From Acanthamoeba castellanii str. Neff (Eukaryota; Discosea; Longamoebia; Acanthamoebidae): 64,000 nt of DNA. Below the pieces are notes generated by a model. That model had not been told where the DNA came from. It searched no databases and saw only the letters and a list, made by a program, of their open reading frames with translations. The position numbers and the translations under genes are program-made. The DNA is taken from contig NW_004457702.1 in the NCBI RefSeq assembly GCF_000313135.1, positions 736,001-800,000 of the forward strand, given 5' to 3'. How positions within the stretch are numbered: the first letter of the stretch is position 1; each line of letters begins with the position of its first letter. Positions 54,801 through 64,000 of this stretch are shown here, in pieces.

Positions 54801-56324
54801 CTGTGGACCTTTGGCGACCTGCGTCTCCTCATCCGCTGCAAACTCCACGGCTACACCAAGACGCCCGCCGTACCGCACACAACACACCACCATCATCGCG
54901 TCGTGTTGCCTCGTCCGTTGATTGTGTGTGTGTCGTGTGTGTCGTGTTGCGTGCGCAGGGCCAAAAGTTTGTAGGGACGAAGGTGAAGCTGGAGTACTTT
55001 GGGGATCAGTGGGAGGAGACGACGGCGAGCGAGACCGCGCGGCAGTGGACGCACCACTACATCCGGCCCTACGACCCGATCATCCTCGTCGCTCGCTGGA
55101 ACGTGTTCTCCTCCCGCCTGCTCTGCACCGAACGACGCGACATCCAGAAGCTCCTCCCGCCCGGCACCACTTTCGTGTACGCGTCCCTCGTGTGCGGTTG
55201 TGCGTGTGCGGTCGTGTGTGCGGTGATGTGTGTTCTGATGCGGGCACACAGGCCGGCCATTGCCGCAAAGGCTCTGCTGGTGGTGCTGCAGAAGTTGCGC
55301 ACGCTCGCGCCCGGACAGTACCTGCTCACCCACAAGGTCGAAGATCGCGCCGTCGTCATCCTCAAGGCCGTCGATCGTACGCCCTCTCTCCCCCTACACA
55401 TGGCCGCGTGTGCGGTTGTGTTCATCGTGTGTCGTGCGCGTCGTGCGCGTCGTATGTGTCGTGCGTGTCGTGCGTTACAGCATCTACGACGCCCCAAAAG
55501 GGAGGATCGGCGGGCTACGACCTCCACACGTCGCACGCTTCGTCGGGCGCCACAGACGAGCGCACGGTGCCCTACGTGCGGCTGATCTGGCCGCGCGAGC
55601 TGTCCGACCAGGTCCCGCACACGTTCCCGCCCGCCTCGGCCCCCGGCGGCCCCGGCGGCGGCCAGCAGGCGGCGTACTCGCCCGCGGCGTTGGCCGGGGG
55701 CGGCCCCGGCGGCCAGCAGTACCGACAGATCGCCGAGCAGCTCAAGCGGGTCAAGAACGTCAAGTACTGCTTCGACTACGCCAAAAAGGTACCCCACCGC
55801 ACACGCGTGTGCGGTTTGAATTAAGTTGATTTTATTCGTTTTTTATCCTTTTTTAGAAGAAGTATTCTTTTTATATTTTAGATGTGGCATTCATTTTTTT
55901 TTGTTTCTTTGTTTTTCTTTTGTAGGGTTTCTGTCCGCGCGGGCCGGAGTGTCACTTCCCGCACCTGGAGGCGAAGACGGTGCTGGAGATCAGCAAGGAG
56001 CAGCGGAAGAAGGCCAACAAGAAGCGCAAGGCCAAGATGCGCCAGGACAGGCGACAGGGCGCCAACAACTCACCCACGTCTTCTCACGGGCGCCACTCGG
56101 CCACCGGCGGTGACGAGGGCTCGCGATCCCCAGTGTCGCCCTCCTCCCCAGGCGGCGGCGGCGGCGGCGAAGGCAGCGACGACGGTGGTGGCCACGGATC
56201 GTACGATGACTACCGAGACAGCGACGCCTCGGGCGGTGATGACGTCGACCACGGCCTGTCGGCCACCACCGCGACGGAGAAGAGGGTCGACAGTGACCTC
56301 CACTACATCGCCACCACGCTTTGA
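51862..56324 (+). CDS. NARG2/ICE2-like nuclear protein with CCCH zinc finger
   Basis: Start ATG 51862 (MEKAGMEFDSEDEDKALNER); exon joins E A S G|G V G A C M I D E D F. Disordered N-terminal part with NLS-like PPAKKRRGTEIIDLIDMIQS and Gly/Ser/Pro tracts, then helical HRVFLEQQEYDNAQRQK and KYNPAIKAQVE. A central acidic coiled region (EELEIDEEEGGGEDEEEEER, about 54460) precedes the conserved-looking domain WTFGDLRLLIRCKLHGYTKT (about 54806), VKLEYFGDQWEETTASETAR and VLQKLRTLAPGQYLLTHKVE. This pattern, including the YLLxH, resembles the NARG2/ICE2 C-terminal domain of the little elongation complex (inference). It ends with a CCCH-like finger, CFDYAKKGFCPRGPECHFPH (spacing C-x8-C-x5-C-x3-H), and a Lys-rich then Gly/Ser tail, stop TGA 56322-56324. 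Confidence 0.55.
53171..53308. repeat. (ACGAC/ACACG)n pentamer array
   Basis: About 25 copies in an intron of the NARG2-like gene, followed by four ACACACG units. Confidence 0.95.
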
Positions 56325-56467
56325 TTGGACCTCACCAGATAAAACAACCGCCAACGAGCTTTATTCGTCGACACCACACTAACTTCCCCGCCCCGAAACA
56401 CTTGCCTCCATCTTCATAACAACGCACGACACGACACGACACACACCACTCCGCCTGCACACAACAA

Positions 56468-56749
56468 ATGGCGGAGCAGACGCAGCGGCAAATGTTCGCG
56501 TGCCCGTGCTGCGGGTACTTCACGCTGGAGGACAGCGGCGGCTTCTGCCTCTGCCCGGTGTGCTACTGGGAGGACGACGGGCAGGGCGACCACGACGCCA
56601 ATGTGGTGCGCGGCGGACCCAACGGCTCGCTCAGCCTCACCGACGCCCGCGCCAACTACGCCGCCTTCGGAGCCTCCATGCCGGACCGAGCGGCCTATGT
56701 ACGGCCGCCGCGCCACGATGAGATGCCCCCCACTCGCCCCACCGAGTGA
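56468..56749 (+). CDS. Cysteine-rich CPCC protein, copy 1
   Basis: Intronless, 93 residues, stop TGA at 56747-56749. Matches the bacterial-type Cys-rich CPCC family: FACPCCGYFTLEDSGGFCLC followed by PVCYWEDDGQGDHDANVV and RGGPNGSLSLTDARANYAAF. CPCC plus CPVC form a likely zinc site, and WEDDG and SLxxARxNF are family landmarks. The family function is unknown. It is adjacent to a second copy (56835-57098) on the same strand, 85 bases apart. Confidence 0.85.
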   Translation: MAEQTQRQMFACPCCGYFTLEDSGGFCLCPVCYWEDDGQGDHDANVVRGGPNGSLSLTDARANYAAFGASMPDRAAYVRPPRHDEMPPTRPTE

Positions 56750-56834
56750 TTTTTTGTGTTTCATTTTTAAGAAGAATAATTAATAAAAGCAAACACATTT
56801 TTTAAATAAAATAATAAAACTGGACAAGGTCAAG

Positions 56835-57098
56835 ATGGTGGTGGCGTGCCCCTGCTGCAAGTACCTGACGCTGCCGGCGCGGGGCGGCTGGGACATCTGC
56901 CCGGTGTGCTTCTGGGAGGATGAGGGCGAAGACGACCCCGAGCAGCCCTCGGGCGCCAACCACGGCCTCACCCTGACCGTCGCCCGCGCCAACTTCACCG
57001 CCTGCGGTGCCTGCGAGCCACGCTTCGTGGGCAACGTCCGCCCGCCCCGCCCCAACGAACTGCCCATTCCCACCGAGACCGCCCACCCCACTGACTGA
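56835..57098 (+). CDS. Cysteine-rich CPCC protein, copy 2
   Basis: Intronless, 87 residues, ATG 56835 to TGA 57096-57098. VACPCCKYLTLPARGGWDIC, PVCFWEDEGEDDPEQPSGAN and HGLTLTVARANFTACGACEP show the same CPCC...CPVCxWEDD plan as copy 1 with clear divergence, and share the C-terminal VRPPRPNE ending. It probably arose by local duplication, or by joint transfer with copy 1 from bacteria. Confidence 0.85.
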   Translation: MVVACPCCKYLTLPARGGWDICPVCFWEDEGEDDPEQPSGANHGLTLTVARANFTACGACEPRFVGNVRPPRPNELPIPTETAHPTD

Positions 57099-57170
57099 GT
57101 CCAAACAACTCAAATAAATAATATAATATAAATATTAAAACAAGCAGATAGAATAAATAAACAAATAAAA

Positions 57171-59139
57171 TTACAGACCAGCTAAGCTGGTGGCGATTGA
57201 GAGCTGCCAGAGGTCGTTGTAGTTGTGGGCATTGCCCACGAAGTCGCTGTAGCCGCCAAAGACCAGCATGGACTGGTCGGCGGAGGCAAGCTTGAGCATC
57301 GCCGAGTGCGCGTAGCGCTTGCCAGGCACCGATTGGCCTTCGACCTTGACCTCCAGCCACGTGCTCGTCGCTTTTGAAGAACTGAATGTCAGACGACACA
57401 CACAACACGCACGACACACGCGACACAGGCAGACGAGGTGGTACCAAGGTTGAGGAGGTGGAGGTCGTTGACGTAGAACCCGTCGACGTCGTATCCGCCG
57501 AAAACGAGCACCGACTGCCCGCCGTGAAGGATGACCGCCGAGGCGCCAATCATAGGATCCGGCGGCGTCCCCTTGGTGGACACCTCCGACCACGTGTTCG
57601 TAGGCAGGTGGCACTTGAATACCTGCGCGATACAGAATTGAGCAATGAGCCGCATCAGATACACACACACACGTACGCATGAACACGCGCACGCGCACAC
57701 GACACACGACTCACACTCAGGAAGTACAGAATTGATGATGCCCTGATAGCCCCACCAGCGCTGGCCGCCGAAGGTGTACAGGTACTCGCCGTCGTCGGTT
57801 GCTCTCTACAACCACCGCACACGAGCAATCATGCAACGCGACGACTGTGAGCAATTGGACACGATTCGATGCGCCCGTGTCGATGGGGGGGGGTGGCCGT
57901 ACGGCAGCGGGATTGGACAGCGGAGGAGGCGTGAAGCGTGAGCCCGAGGGCTTGGCCAGCTGCCACTTATTGGTCGCTGTTCCATAGCCGTCGATGAGTG
58001 AAGCGCACGCGCACGCAGAAGTGAAACCAACACGCGGGTACCAATGTCGTATTTCCACAGATCGTTGAGGCGCTTGGCTTCATCGATGCCGCCAAACACG
58101 ACCATCACGTTGCCCTCCCCCTCCTTTTGTTTCTGTGGCTGTACACCACTGGTCAGCCGCCGCGCAGGAAAAGAGAGCGTGCGTGGACACGGCCACGAAC
58201 CTGGAGCGCAGCGACGTGGTAGTAGCGCGGCGGTGGCACCTGGCCCTCGGGCTTGATCTCGTTCCACGAATTGGCCGCTGCCCGATGGAGTGGTGAGCCC
58301 ACACGCACAGGCTTGGCTGGCTTGTGTTGTGAACGAAACACACCGGCCCGAGGGTGAGGTGGCTTACCGATGTCGTACTTCCAGAGGTCGTTGAGGACGG
58401 TAGCGGCGTTGATGGGGTCGTCTTGGGTCATACCGCCGAAGACGAGAATGCTGTGGGTCGCCTCGTCGTACACGCACGCATGCCTGGCCATATTTCGCCG
58501 GTGGCACGCGTGAATAAAAGAGCGAAAGAGAAGAAAGAGCGAAAGCGAATGCGTACCTGAAACGCTTGGTGGGCAGCAGGCCGGGCAGGTCCGTGTTCTC
58601 GGGAGCGAGTTGAGCCCAGCGTGCGCTTGCTGGCCCGGTTGAGACACAACACATGCATATGTGAGCCTCCAGGGCAGGGGGGAACGTGGGGCGGCCAAGG
58701 TGGTACCTAGGTCGAAGGCCCAGAGGTCGTTCAACGGAAGAAACTCCCAAACGCCCTCGTTGCCGCCGAACACGTACAACTGAAAGAGAGAAGAAAGAGG
58801 GGAAGAGAGGGGGGGGGTTAGAAAGAACGAAAGCGAAGATGGGAGAGGGGGAAGACGAACTCGGTCAGCTGAGGGCACGTAGACCGAGCACTGGTTGCAG
58901 CGGGCCGAGGGCAGTGGCGCCTCTCGGCCACCGGCCGTGGTGGTGCTCTCGGTGGGCGCAAGCAGCCGCCACTGACCCGCCACTGAAGAGGCTCGCTGCA
59001 ATGAGTGCACTCCAAACCAGAGCAGAAGAAGAGGCAAGGTCATGAGTGTACCTTCAGCGGCGGCAGCCAAGTGGACAAGAAGAAGAACCCCAAAGCAAAG
59101 GAGCGTCGCCCCTCTTCTTGTGCTGGTCGTCCATTTCAT
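57171..59139 (-). CDS. Secreted or membrane kelch-repeat protein
   Basis: Start ATG 59139; N-terminus MKWTTSTRRGATLLCFGVLL, then VHLAAAAEGTLMTLPLLLLW, giving a signal or anchor. Kelch blades with the glycine doublet and spaced Tyr/Trp: LYVFGGNEGVWEFLPLNDLW (about 58750), HACVYDEATHSILVFGGMTQ..LNDLWKYDIG (about 58440), YYHVAALQ, VMVVFGGIDEAKRLNDLWKY (about 58085), YLYTFGGQRWWG, ASAVILHGGQSVLVFGGYDV (about 57500) and SMLVFGGYSDFV..NDLWQLSI near the C-terminus, stop TAA 57171. About six or seven blades form a beta-propeller. Ligand unknown. Introns are short. Confidence 0.85.
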
Positions 59140-59386
59140 CTTTTAGTTTTTGACCCAAGCAGCACGAGAGTTTGTGTTCATGAAATTTCATAGCGGCGCG
59201 ATCGTGCAAGGACCGCAAAGATTAGAGAAGGAGGAGTCGCACAGGGGTGACACAAAACAGATAAAAGTGTATTGCTAGAGTACAGTGGTGCAAAAAGAGA
59301 AGCAGATCGACGAGCACACAGACAGAGTTTTGCGTTACGCAGAGAGCCGCCAACTCAAGCCCGGGTCGCGCACTGTGCTGGGATGA

Positions 59387-60824
59387 TTAGCAGTTGGTCT
59401 TGGCGAAGCCGGACACCGGCGACCTGGTGGAGAAGAGAGAGAGAGAGAAGGGTACGATAAGTGTACTGCCCGCCACCGGTCCAGTGCTCGGTCATGAGTG
59501 GGAGGCGCTGTGTACGAGAGAATGGCGTTCTCGGTCTTGGACCCGTAAGCGCCGTCCTCGGTGAGCTTGTTGTTGGGGTTGTTCAGGTTCCACAGCTTCT
59601 GGAAGGCCAACACCGACAGCTGACGCACGTCCGTACCACCTAGCCACACAAGTCACGTGAGTGACTGGCTCCCCGAACATGTGCGTCGCACGTGCATAGA
59701 CCAGGAAGACAAACGCCAAACCCTCGTCCACTTCCACTTCCACGTCCTCATCCACCTTAATGTCCACGTCCACCTTAATGTCCACGGCCAGGGCCTACGA
59801 ACCGTTGTAGTCGTAGTGCATGGGGTCCCAGTCGCCGAGCTTAGTCCAGCCGTTGTTGGTCATGGCCGTCTTCCACGAGTTGGCGTCCTGAATGTCGACA
59901 GCCAGACCACCGTTGTGGTTGCTCTTGCCTGGTGGTGCGCACGCCTTCGTGTAAGTCGCTGGCCGTGCAACACGGCACACACCGCACACACCGCACACAC
60001 CGCACACACCGCACACACCGCACACACCGCACACACCGCACACACCGCACACGCACGACACACGAGAGAATACCGGGCTGAGCGGCGGCGGTGATGCGGC
60101 ACTGCTTCCTCAGCATCCAGGTGTAGAGCATGAGCTGCTGGGGCAGAGTCCTGAGCGCGCTGTTGATGGTCATCGTAACTCCTATTCACATTTTAAGTCC
60201 GAGGCGCACTAACGCGTCAGTCCTGAACCCAGATATCTGAATGGTCTTTAGGTCCGAGAACCAAGGTCAACGCACCCCTCTGGTTGACGGCACGCTGGAG
60301 AGCGGACGCGGCCGAGGTCTGCAGGTAGGGCACGGCGGCCGCGGCGGTGGACAGCGAAACGCGCGACAGCGAGTTCAGGTCCTGCACGTGTTTAGTCGAG
60401 GAGAGAGCACGGACCCAATCGTCAGCGAGCGTCGACGAGAAAAGCTTCGAAATGAAAAGTGGCAATTTAATTGGCGATCTGGGGACGAAGAGGAAGAGGG
60501 GGGCTTACGGTGAAGAGGCCGCTACGAAGGCAGTTGAGCTGGCGCACGAGCTGCCTGCTGAGGCCGGAGACCACCTCCGTGCCGCAACCCTGCGCATCGA
60601 TGGCTGCACCACATGCAAGATTATTGTGAATTACTATTATTGTGTTCATCTTGTGCTTTGGGGTAAAAAGAAGAAAGGGGGGAGGGTACCATCACGGACC
60701 GTGCGGGCCTCGGCAAGGCAGAGGGCGGCCTTCACTAATTGGTTAGAGAAAACGCTCCGAGTTCAACCGGGAGGGCAGGCAGAGGTACCAAAAGAAGAAG
60801 GCCGAGAGCAAAGCGTGACTTCAT
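59387..60824 (-). CDS. Secreted M15-type peptidase with C-terminal peptidoglycan-binding domain
   Basis: Predicted bacterial-cell-wall enzyme, fitting a bacterivore. Start ATG 60824: signal peptide MKSRFALGLLLL joined across an intron to AALCLAEARTVRDG. A helical region of unknown role follows (AIDAQGCGTEVVSGLSRQLV, then DLNSLSRVSLSTAAAAVPYL). Then VTMTINSALRTLPQQLMLYT and the metallopeptidase core KSNHNGGLAVDIQDANSW (Hx6D zinc ligands) with GWTKLGDWDPMHYDY (H of the third ligand), as in VanY/M15 D-Ala-D-Ala carboxypeptidases and phage endolysins. The C-terminal exon QLSVLAFQKLWNLNNPNNKL..DGAYGSKTENAI resembles the peptidoglycan-binding-1 fold; ends SGFAKTNC, TAA 59387. An intron has a CACACCG heptamer array. 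Catalytic activity is inferred. Confidence 0.8.
59983..60054. repeat. (CACACCG)n heptamer array
   Basis: About ten copies in an intron of the M15 peptidase gene. Confidence 0.95.
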
Positions 60825-60951
60825 GCTTGTGCGACTTGTACGCTGTATGAAAGGAACTAAATTTCTGGTGTGCAAGGAGGAAACTGCATGTCTCTCTTTT
60901 TTCCCCTTTTATTTACAAGTGGTGCGCATGATCAAGGTGGTAGGCTAACCA

Positions 60952-62448
60952 TCAAGCGCACTTGCCCGTGATGCTGCCGGGCGGGAGCTCGCACTTGGCC
61001 TTGCCGGTGGTGCTGGCGCCCTCGCAGTGCCAGTCGTCGGTGCACTGGCCCGGTGCGAGGCACACCTCGCCCTCGACCCGCGACGACCACAGCGCGCGCT
61101 CGGGGCCGTGCGGGCACTCGCACGCGCTGGTCCAGCCGCCGACGAAGCCCGGGTTGCACTGACAGGCGAGCCACGGGCTCACCGTGTTGGCCGGCGTCGT
61201 CGCGGCGCACTGCGCTTGGTTCCACTCCTGCGCAGTGCAGTGCTCGCGCGCCAGGCAGCCGCCGGGAGGCCGGCACGCGGGGCCGCCGAGGCCCGACGGG
61301 TTGGCACGCGGCACGTCCCAGGTGAGCTCGTAGTCGGCCGGGCACACGCAGGAGCCGGTGGTCGAGTCCCATACGAAGGTTGGCTGGCAGCCGCACCGCC
61401 CGGTCGCGGCGTCGCACAGCCCGAACGGTGCATGGCACTGGTCATCGCTGGCGCAGGTCCGCGGGCGGCACTCAGTGGCACCATTGACCGACGACGCGAT
61501 CGCGACGAAGCCATCGTCGCAGGCGCAGGCGTAGTCGGCGGTCTCGGCGGTGGCGTTGGCGTAGGTGGCCGTGCAGTGCGCGTGCGGCGGGCAGTCGGCG
61601 CAGGCCGGCAGGCAGGTGTCGCGGCACATGGCGCTGTCGACAGCGACGTGCGGGCAGTGGACGGCGGGGTCGACCAGGGCGTTGGTCGAGTGGAAGCTGC
61701 GACACGTGGTCGAGTTGGAGGTGAGGCGGTAGGGGCAGGCGGCCTCGGGCCGCGCGGCCTGGCGCGCGTCCAGAGTCTGCATGAAGGCCACGCACTGGGC
61801 CATGGACTGATACTGCTGGAGCCGGCCCGTGCAGCGCGTCATGATGTTGCGGCAGAGCGAGACGACGTCGATCTCGTTGTGCGCCGTGTAGATGGGCATG
61901 ATGGCGCGGTCGCTCACGACGATGTCGACGGCGATGCGGTCCGAGCACGGCGCAAAGATGAGGCTCTCGAGGTTGCGGATGCCGCCGCTGGCGAACTGGA
62001 ACTTGGGCGGCGTCGAGCCGTACACGGGGCCGAGCTCGACCGTGGCCGTCTGCCAGAAGGTGACGGTGTTGTTGGCCGGGCCTCCGGACCAGGCGATGGT
62101 CGGGCGGTCGAGCGTGGCCGCGAGCTTGCCCTGGAACATGTCGCGCGAGATGTTGAACAGCACGAAGCCGTACTCCTTGGCCACCTGGAGCGGGTCGAAC
62201 GAGCCAATGCCGCGCAGGACGAAGCGCGCGTCATCGGTGTAGTAGCGGTCGCACACGCGCGAGTAGTGGTCGAGATCGTAGTTGAGCCGCGTCACGTAGG
62301 CTTCGGTGGCCGCCAGGCGGGCGGCCTGCAGCGCCTCTGGGCTCATGGTCTTGGGGCACTCGCCTTGCATTGCCGGCTCGAACGTGGCCAGTGCCAAGCT
62401 TACCGTCATGAGGGTGACGACCAGGCCTAGGGTGATCGAGGAGGCCAT
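60952..62448 (-). CDS. Secreted Cys-rich EGF-like protein with N-terminal NTF2/SnoaL-like region, intronless
   Basis: Start ATG 62448 (MASSITLGLVVTLMTVSLAL, signal peptide); stop TGA 60952; about 498 residues in a single exon, unusual here. Residues about 30-240 (ARLAATEAYVTRLNYDLDHY, then VCDRYYTDDARFVLRGIG and VAKEYGFVLFNISRDMFQGK) look like an alpha+beta SnoaL/NTF2-type domain (inference). Residues 250 to the end contain many cysteines in EGF-like spacing: CLPACADCPPHAHCTATY, YACACDDGFVAI, CRPRTCASDDQCHAPFGLCD, CGCQPTFVW, CQCNPGFVGGWTSACECPHG and CTDDWHCEGASTTGKAKCE. Several N-x-S/T sites. Likely extracellular or cell-surface. Confidence 0.75.
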   Translation of the reverse strand: MASSITLGLVVTLMTVSLALATFEPAMQGECPKTMSPEALQAARLAATEAYVTRLNYDLDHYSRVCDRYYTDDARFVLRGIGSFDPLQVAKEYGFVLFNISRDMFQGKLAATLDRPTIAWSGGPANNTVTFWQTATVELGPVYGSTPPKFQFASGGIRNLESLIFAPCSDRIAVDIVVSDRAIMPIYTAHNEIDVVSLCRNIMTRCTGRLQQYQSMAQCVAFMQTLDARQAARPEAACPYRLTSNSTTCRSFHSTNALVDPAVHCPHVAVDSAMCRDTCLPACADCPPHAHCTATYANATAETADYACACDDGFVAIASSVNGATECRPRTCASDDQCHAPFGLCDAATGRCGCQPTFVWDSTTGSCVCPADYELTWDVPRANPSGLGGPACRPPGGCLAREHCTAQEWNQAQCAATTPANTVSPWLACQCNPGFVGGWTSACECPHGPERALWSSRVEGEVCLAPGQCTDDWHCEGASTTGKAKCELPPGSITGKCA

Positions 62449-62960
62449 GTGGTGATAGTTGCTTGAATGGTAAGGTGAAGGTTCTGTTGGCGTGTGAACA
62501 GAAGAAGCTGAGAGATGAGATTGAAGGGCCGAGCGCCTCAAGCTTTTATACTGGTGGCGTGTTCCATCAAAGTGAGCTGGACCGAGAGAAGCAACCAGCA
62601 GATCCAATCCCCATTGTAGTCCACTTCCTGGAAATGTTGCAAGCTTTGGGCGATCTCTCTTCGGTCGAACCTCAAAAATAGCCGCGGCCAATGGCCTCAG
62701 AGGGTGGAGCCACCCGTACACCCCACAGCTGTTCACGTTTCTTGGCCACTCGTGCAGCGGTTCAACTGCATCAAAGCAGACTTACGCGACCATCGCGTCA
62801 AAAATCGCCATTATTTCCATTTTGTTAGATGAGAGGTGTAACTTGTTGAGATTTATGGAGAAATCAGAGCGATCAAGGATTGATGTACAAGGATGGCACT
62901 GCGTAATACGTTGCTCTTGTGAGGTCGCGATCCTGAGATGCGATGTTATATAGCTACCCG
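62449..62960. other. Intergenic region
   Basis: 512 bases between the EGF-like gene start and the small membrane-protein stop. Promoter-like sequence close to 62449-62700; no other gene seen. Confidence 0.5.
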
Positions 62961-63245
62961 CTACACGCGAGGGCGCTCCCTGATCTTGTTGCCGCTGTCG
63001 TCGATGTCGGCAAAGTCGTCCTGCGAGACCGAGCGCATGGTGTAGAAGAAGGTCCAGCCCACGCCCAACGCCAGCAGGCCCGCAGTCAAGAACTTCGCTC
63101 CGGGCCGCAGGCGCCACGGCACCGGTGGGCGAGCACCTCCGCCAGCGCCCGGGGGCGGACCGCCACCCTGCTTGCCGCCCTTGCGCATGTGCGGCGGCAC
63201 GTAGCCCTCGTTCATCGATGACGACGGTGGTCCAGTAGCCGACAT
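62961..63245 (-). CDS. Small single-pass membrane protein with YVPPHMRKG N-terminus
   Basis: Start ATG 63245 (MSATGPPSSSMNEGYVPPHM), stop TAG 62961; 94 residues, one exon. Pro/Gly-rich N-terminus, a membrane helix LTAGLLALGVGWTFFYTM (about residues 56-74), and a charged tail SVSQDDFADIDDSGNKIRER. The YVPPHxR motif also occurs at the N-terminus of DEAD-box Ded1-type helicases, but the rest differs. The size and single helix resemble mitochondrial inner-membrane assembly factors; the function is not identified. Confidence 0.6.
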   Translation of the reverse strand: MSATGPPSSSMNEGYVPPHMRKGGKQGGGPPPGAGGGARPPVPWRLRPGAKFLTAGLLALGVGWTFFYTMRSVSQDDFADIDDSGNKIRERPRV

Positions 63246-64000
63246 TCTCTTCGATGTGATGGTGATGATCAAGATGCCTTTTCCCACTTCTTTTCTTGCC
63301 AGCCGCAAGAATTCCTCGAACCAGAAGTGCGCACAAATTGTGCTCGTTTGCAGTTGTCGTCGAGTTGAAAACTCATCGAGACTTGATCTAAATCAGATCA
63401 CCGATTGGGCAACCGGTGACTTTGCAACAGTAGAACAATTAGGCCAATTGGCGGATGAGAGCGAAATGAACAAGCAGTAATTATCCCCAACGGCTCTATC
63501 TCTCTTCCCCGCACGATTACAAATAAATACAACTAAAAACAATAAATGAGCCCGCCTCTGCTTCAAGGCCTTCGCCCGGCGGGAGGATGACGCAGACCTG
63601 CCTGCTTCGATGGGGGACCCTCACCGTACGCAGTGCAAAATTGTGTAGGGTCCCTTGTTGTTCTGACACGCAATCGGTGTGTGCGCGTGCGGAGCTCAGA
63701 ATAACCGCCAAGCGCTGCATAAGCTCTACCGTACGCCCGCTGGTGGGTTGCAACGAACGCGGCAAGAACACAAGCGACAAAACGCAGCCACCGTAAAGAA
63801 GCATAGAGAACAGAGAACGTTGTAGCAGCAAAGAGGATAACTTATCGCCACACACCAAAACAGCTCCCACCCGCACAGATTTAGTATTGTATTATAATTA
63901 TTATTAGCTCTCCATTTTCTTCGGATATTTAGACAACAGGCCAGATCATTTTATTTCAATCCACCAAGAGAGCGACAAGAAGAAGGCAAAGCGAGAAGGG
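63246..64000. other. Right-end region with no confident gene
   Basis: 755 bases. Open frames exist (63256-63480 plus; 63517-63876 minus) but neither has recognisable domains or a splice partner. A low-complexity A/T-rich stretch occurs near 63880-63910. Confidence 0.4.

Noticed and set aside
63256..63480. Plus-strand ATG frame at the right end
   Set aside because: Overlaps the likely promoter of the small membrane-protein gene and lacks domain features.
63517..63876. Minus-strand 119-residue frame near the right end
   Set aside because: No recognisable domain, signal or splice support; low confidence.

Overview
This is a protist nuclear genome window, most likely from Acanthamoeba or a close relative. 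Exons are GC-rich. Genes are packed tightly on both strands and most carry many short GT-AG introns. Coding content is typical of a free-living, bacteria-eating amoeba: myosin V, Rheb, perilipin, PEX7, sirtuin, VIT-domain and TraB-like proteins, plus bacterial-type genes. A complete 5S rRNA gene matches, as I remember it, the Acanthamoeba 5S sequence. No database search was possible, so family names come from motif recognition.

Layout: 1-7.2 kb holds four minus-strand genes (glycosyltransferase truncated by the window edge, 2H phosphoesterase with RRM, O-fucosyltransferase-like, perilipin-like). 7.7-12.3 kb holds two plus-strand genes (small matrix-type protein, VIT-domain protein). 12.6-17.5 kb holds Rheb, an uncharacterised gene and an alanine aminotransferase. 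18-22.6 kb holds two divergent TraB-like paralogues around a secreted protein. 22.5-26.8 kb holds a weak gene, a secreted Cys-repeat protein, and a metallophosphatase whose intron carries the 5S rRNA gene. 27-32 kb holds a sirtuin and PEX7. 32.3-42.7 kb is one myosin V-type heavy chain gene. 42.8-51.8 kb holds a YcaQ/AlkX-like gene, a hypothetical gene, tandem guanine deaminases and a histidine phosphatase. 51.9-63.2 kb holds an NARG2-like zinc-finger protein, two CPCC proteins, a secreted kelch protein, an M15 peptidase with a peptidoglycan-binding domain, an EGF-like secreted protein and a small membrane protein.

There is no obvious pathway cluster. Introns are rich in pentamer (CACGA)n, heptamer (CACACGN)n and dinucleotide (CA)n repeats in both orientations, so complementary repeats often flank single exons. 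The strongest unusual signals are the antisense 5S gene inside an intron, a perfect 34-bp hairpin abutting a 3' splice site, complementary intronic repeats around exons, a VIT protein without a visible VWA domain, and a 170-bp identical tract shared by the tandem guanine deaminases.
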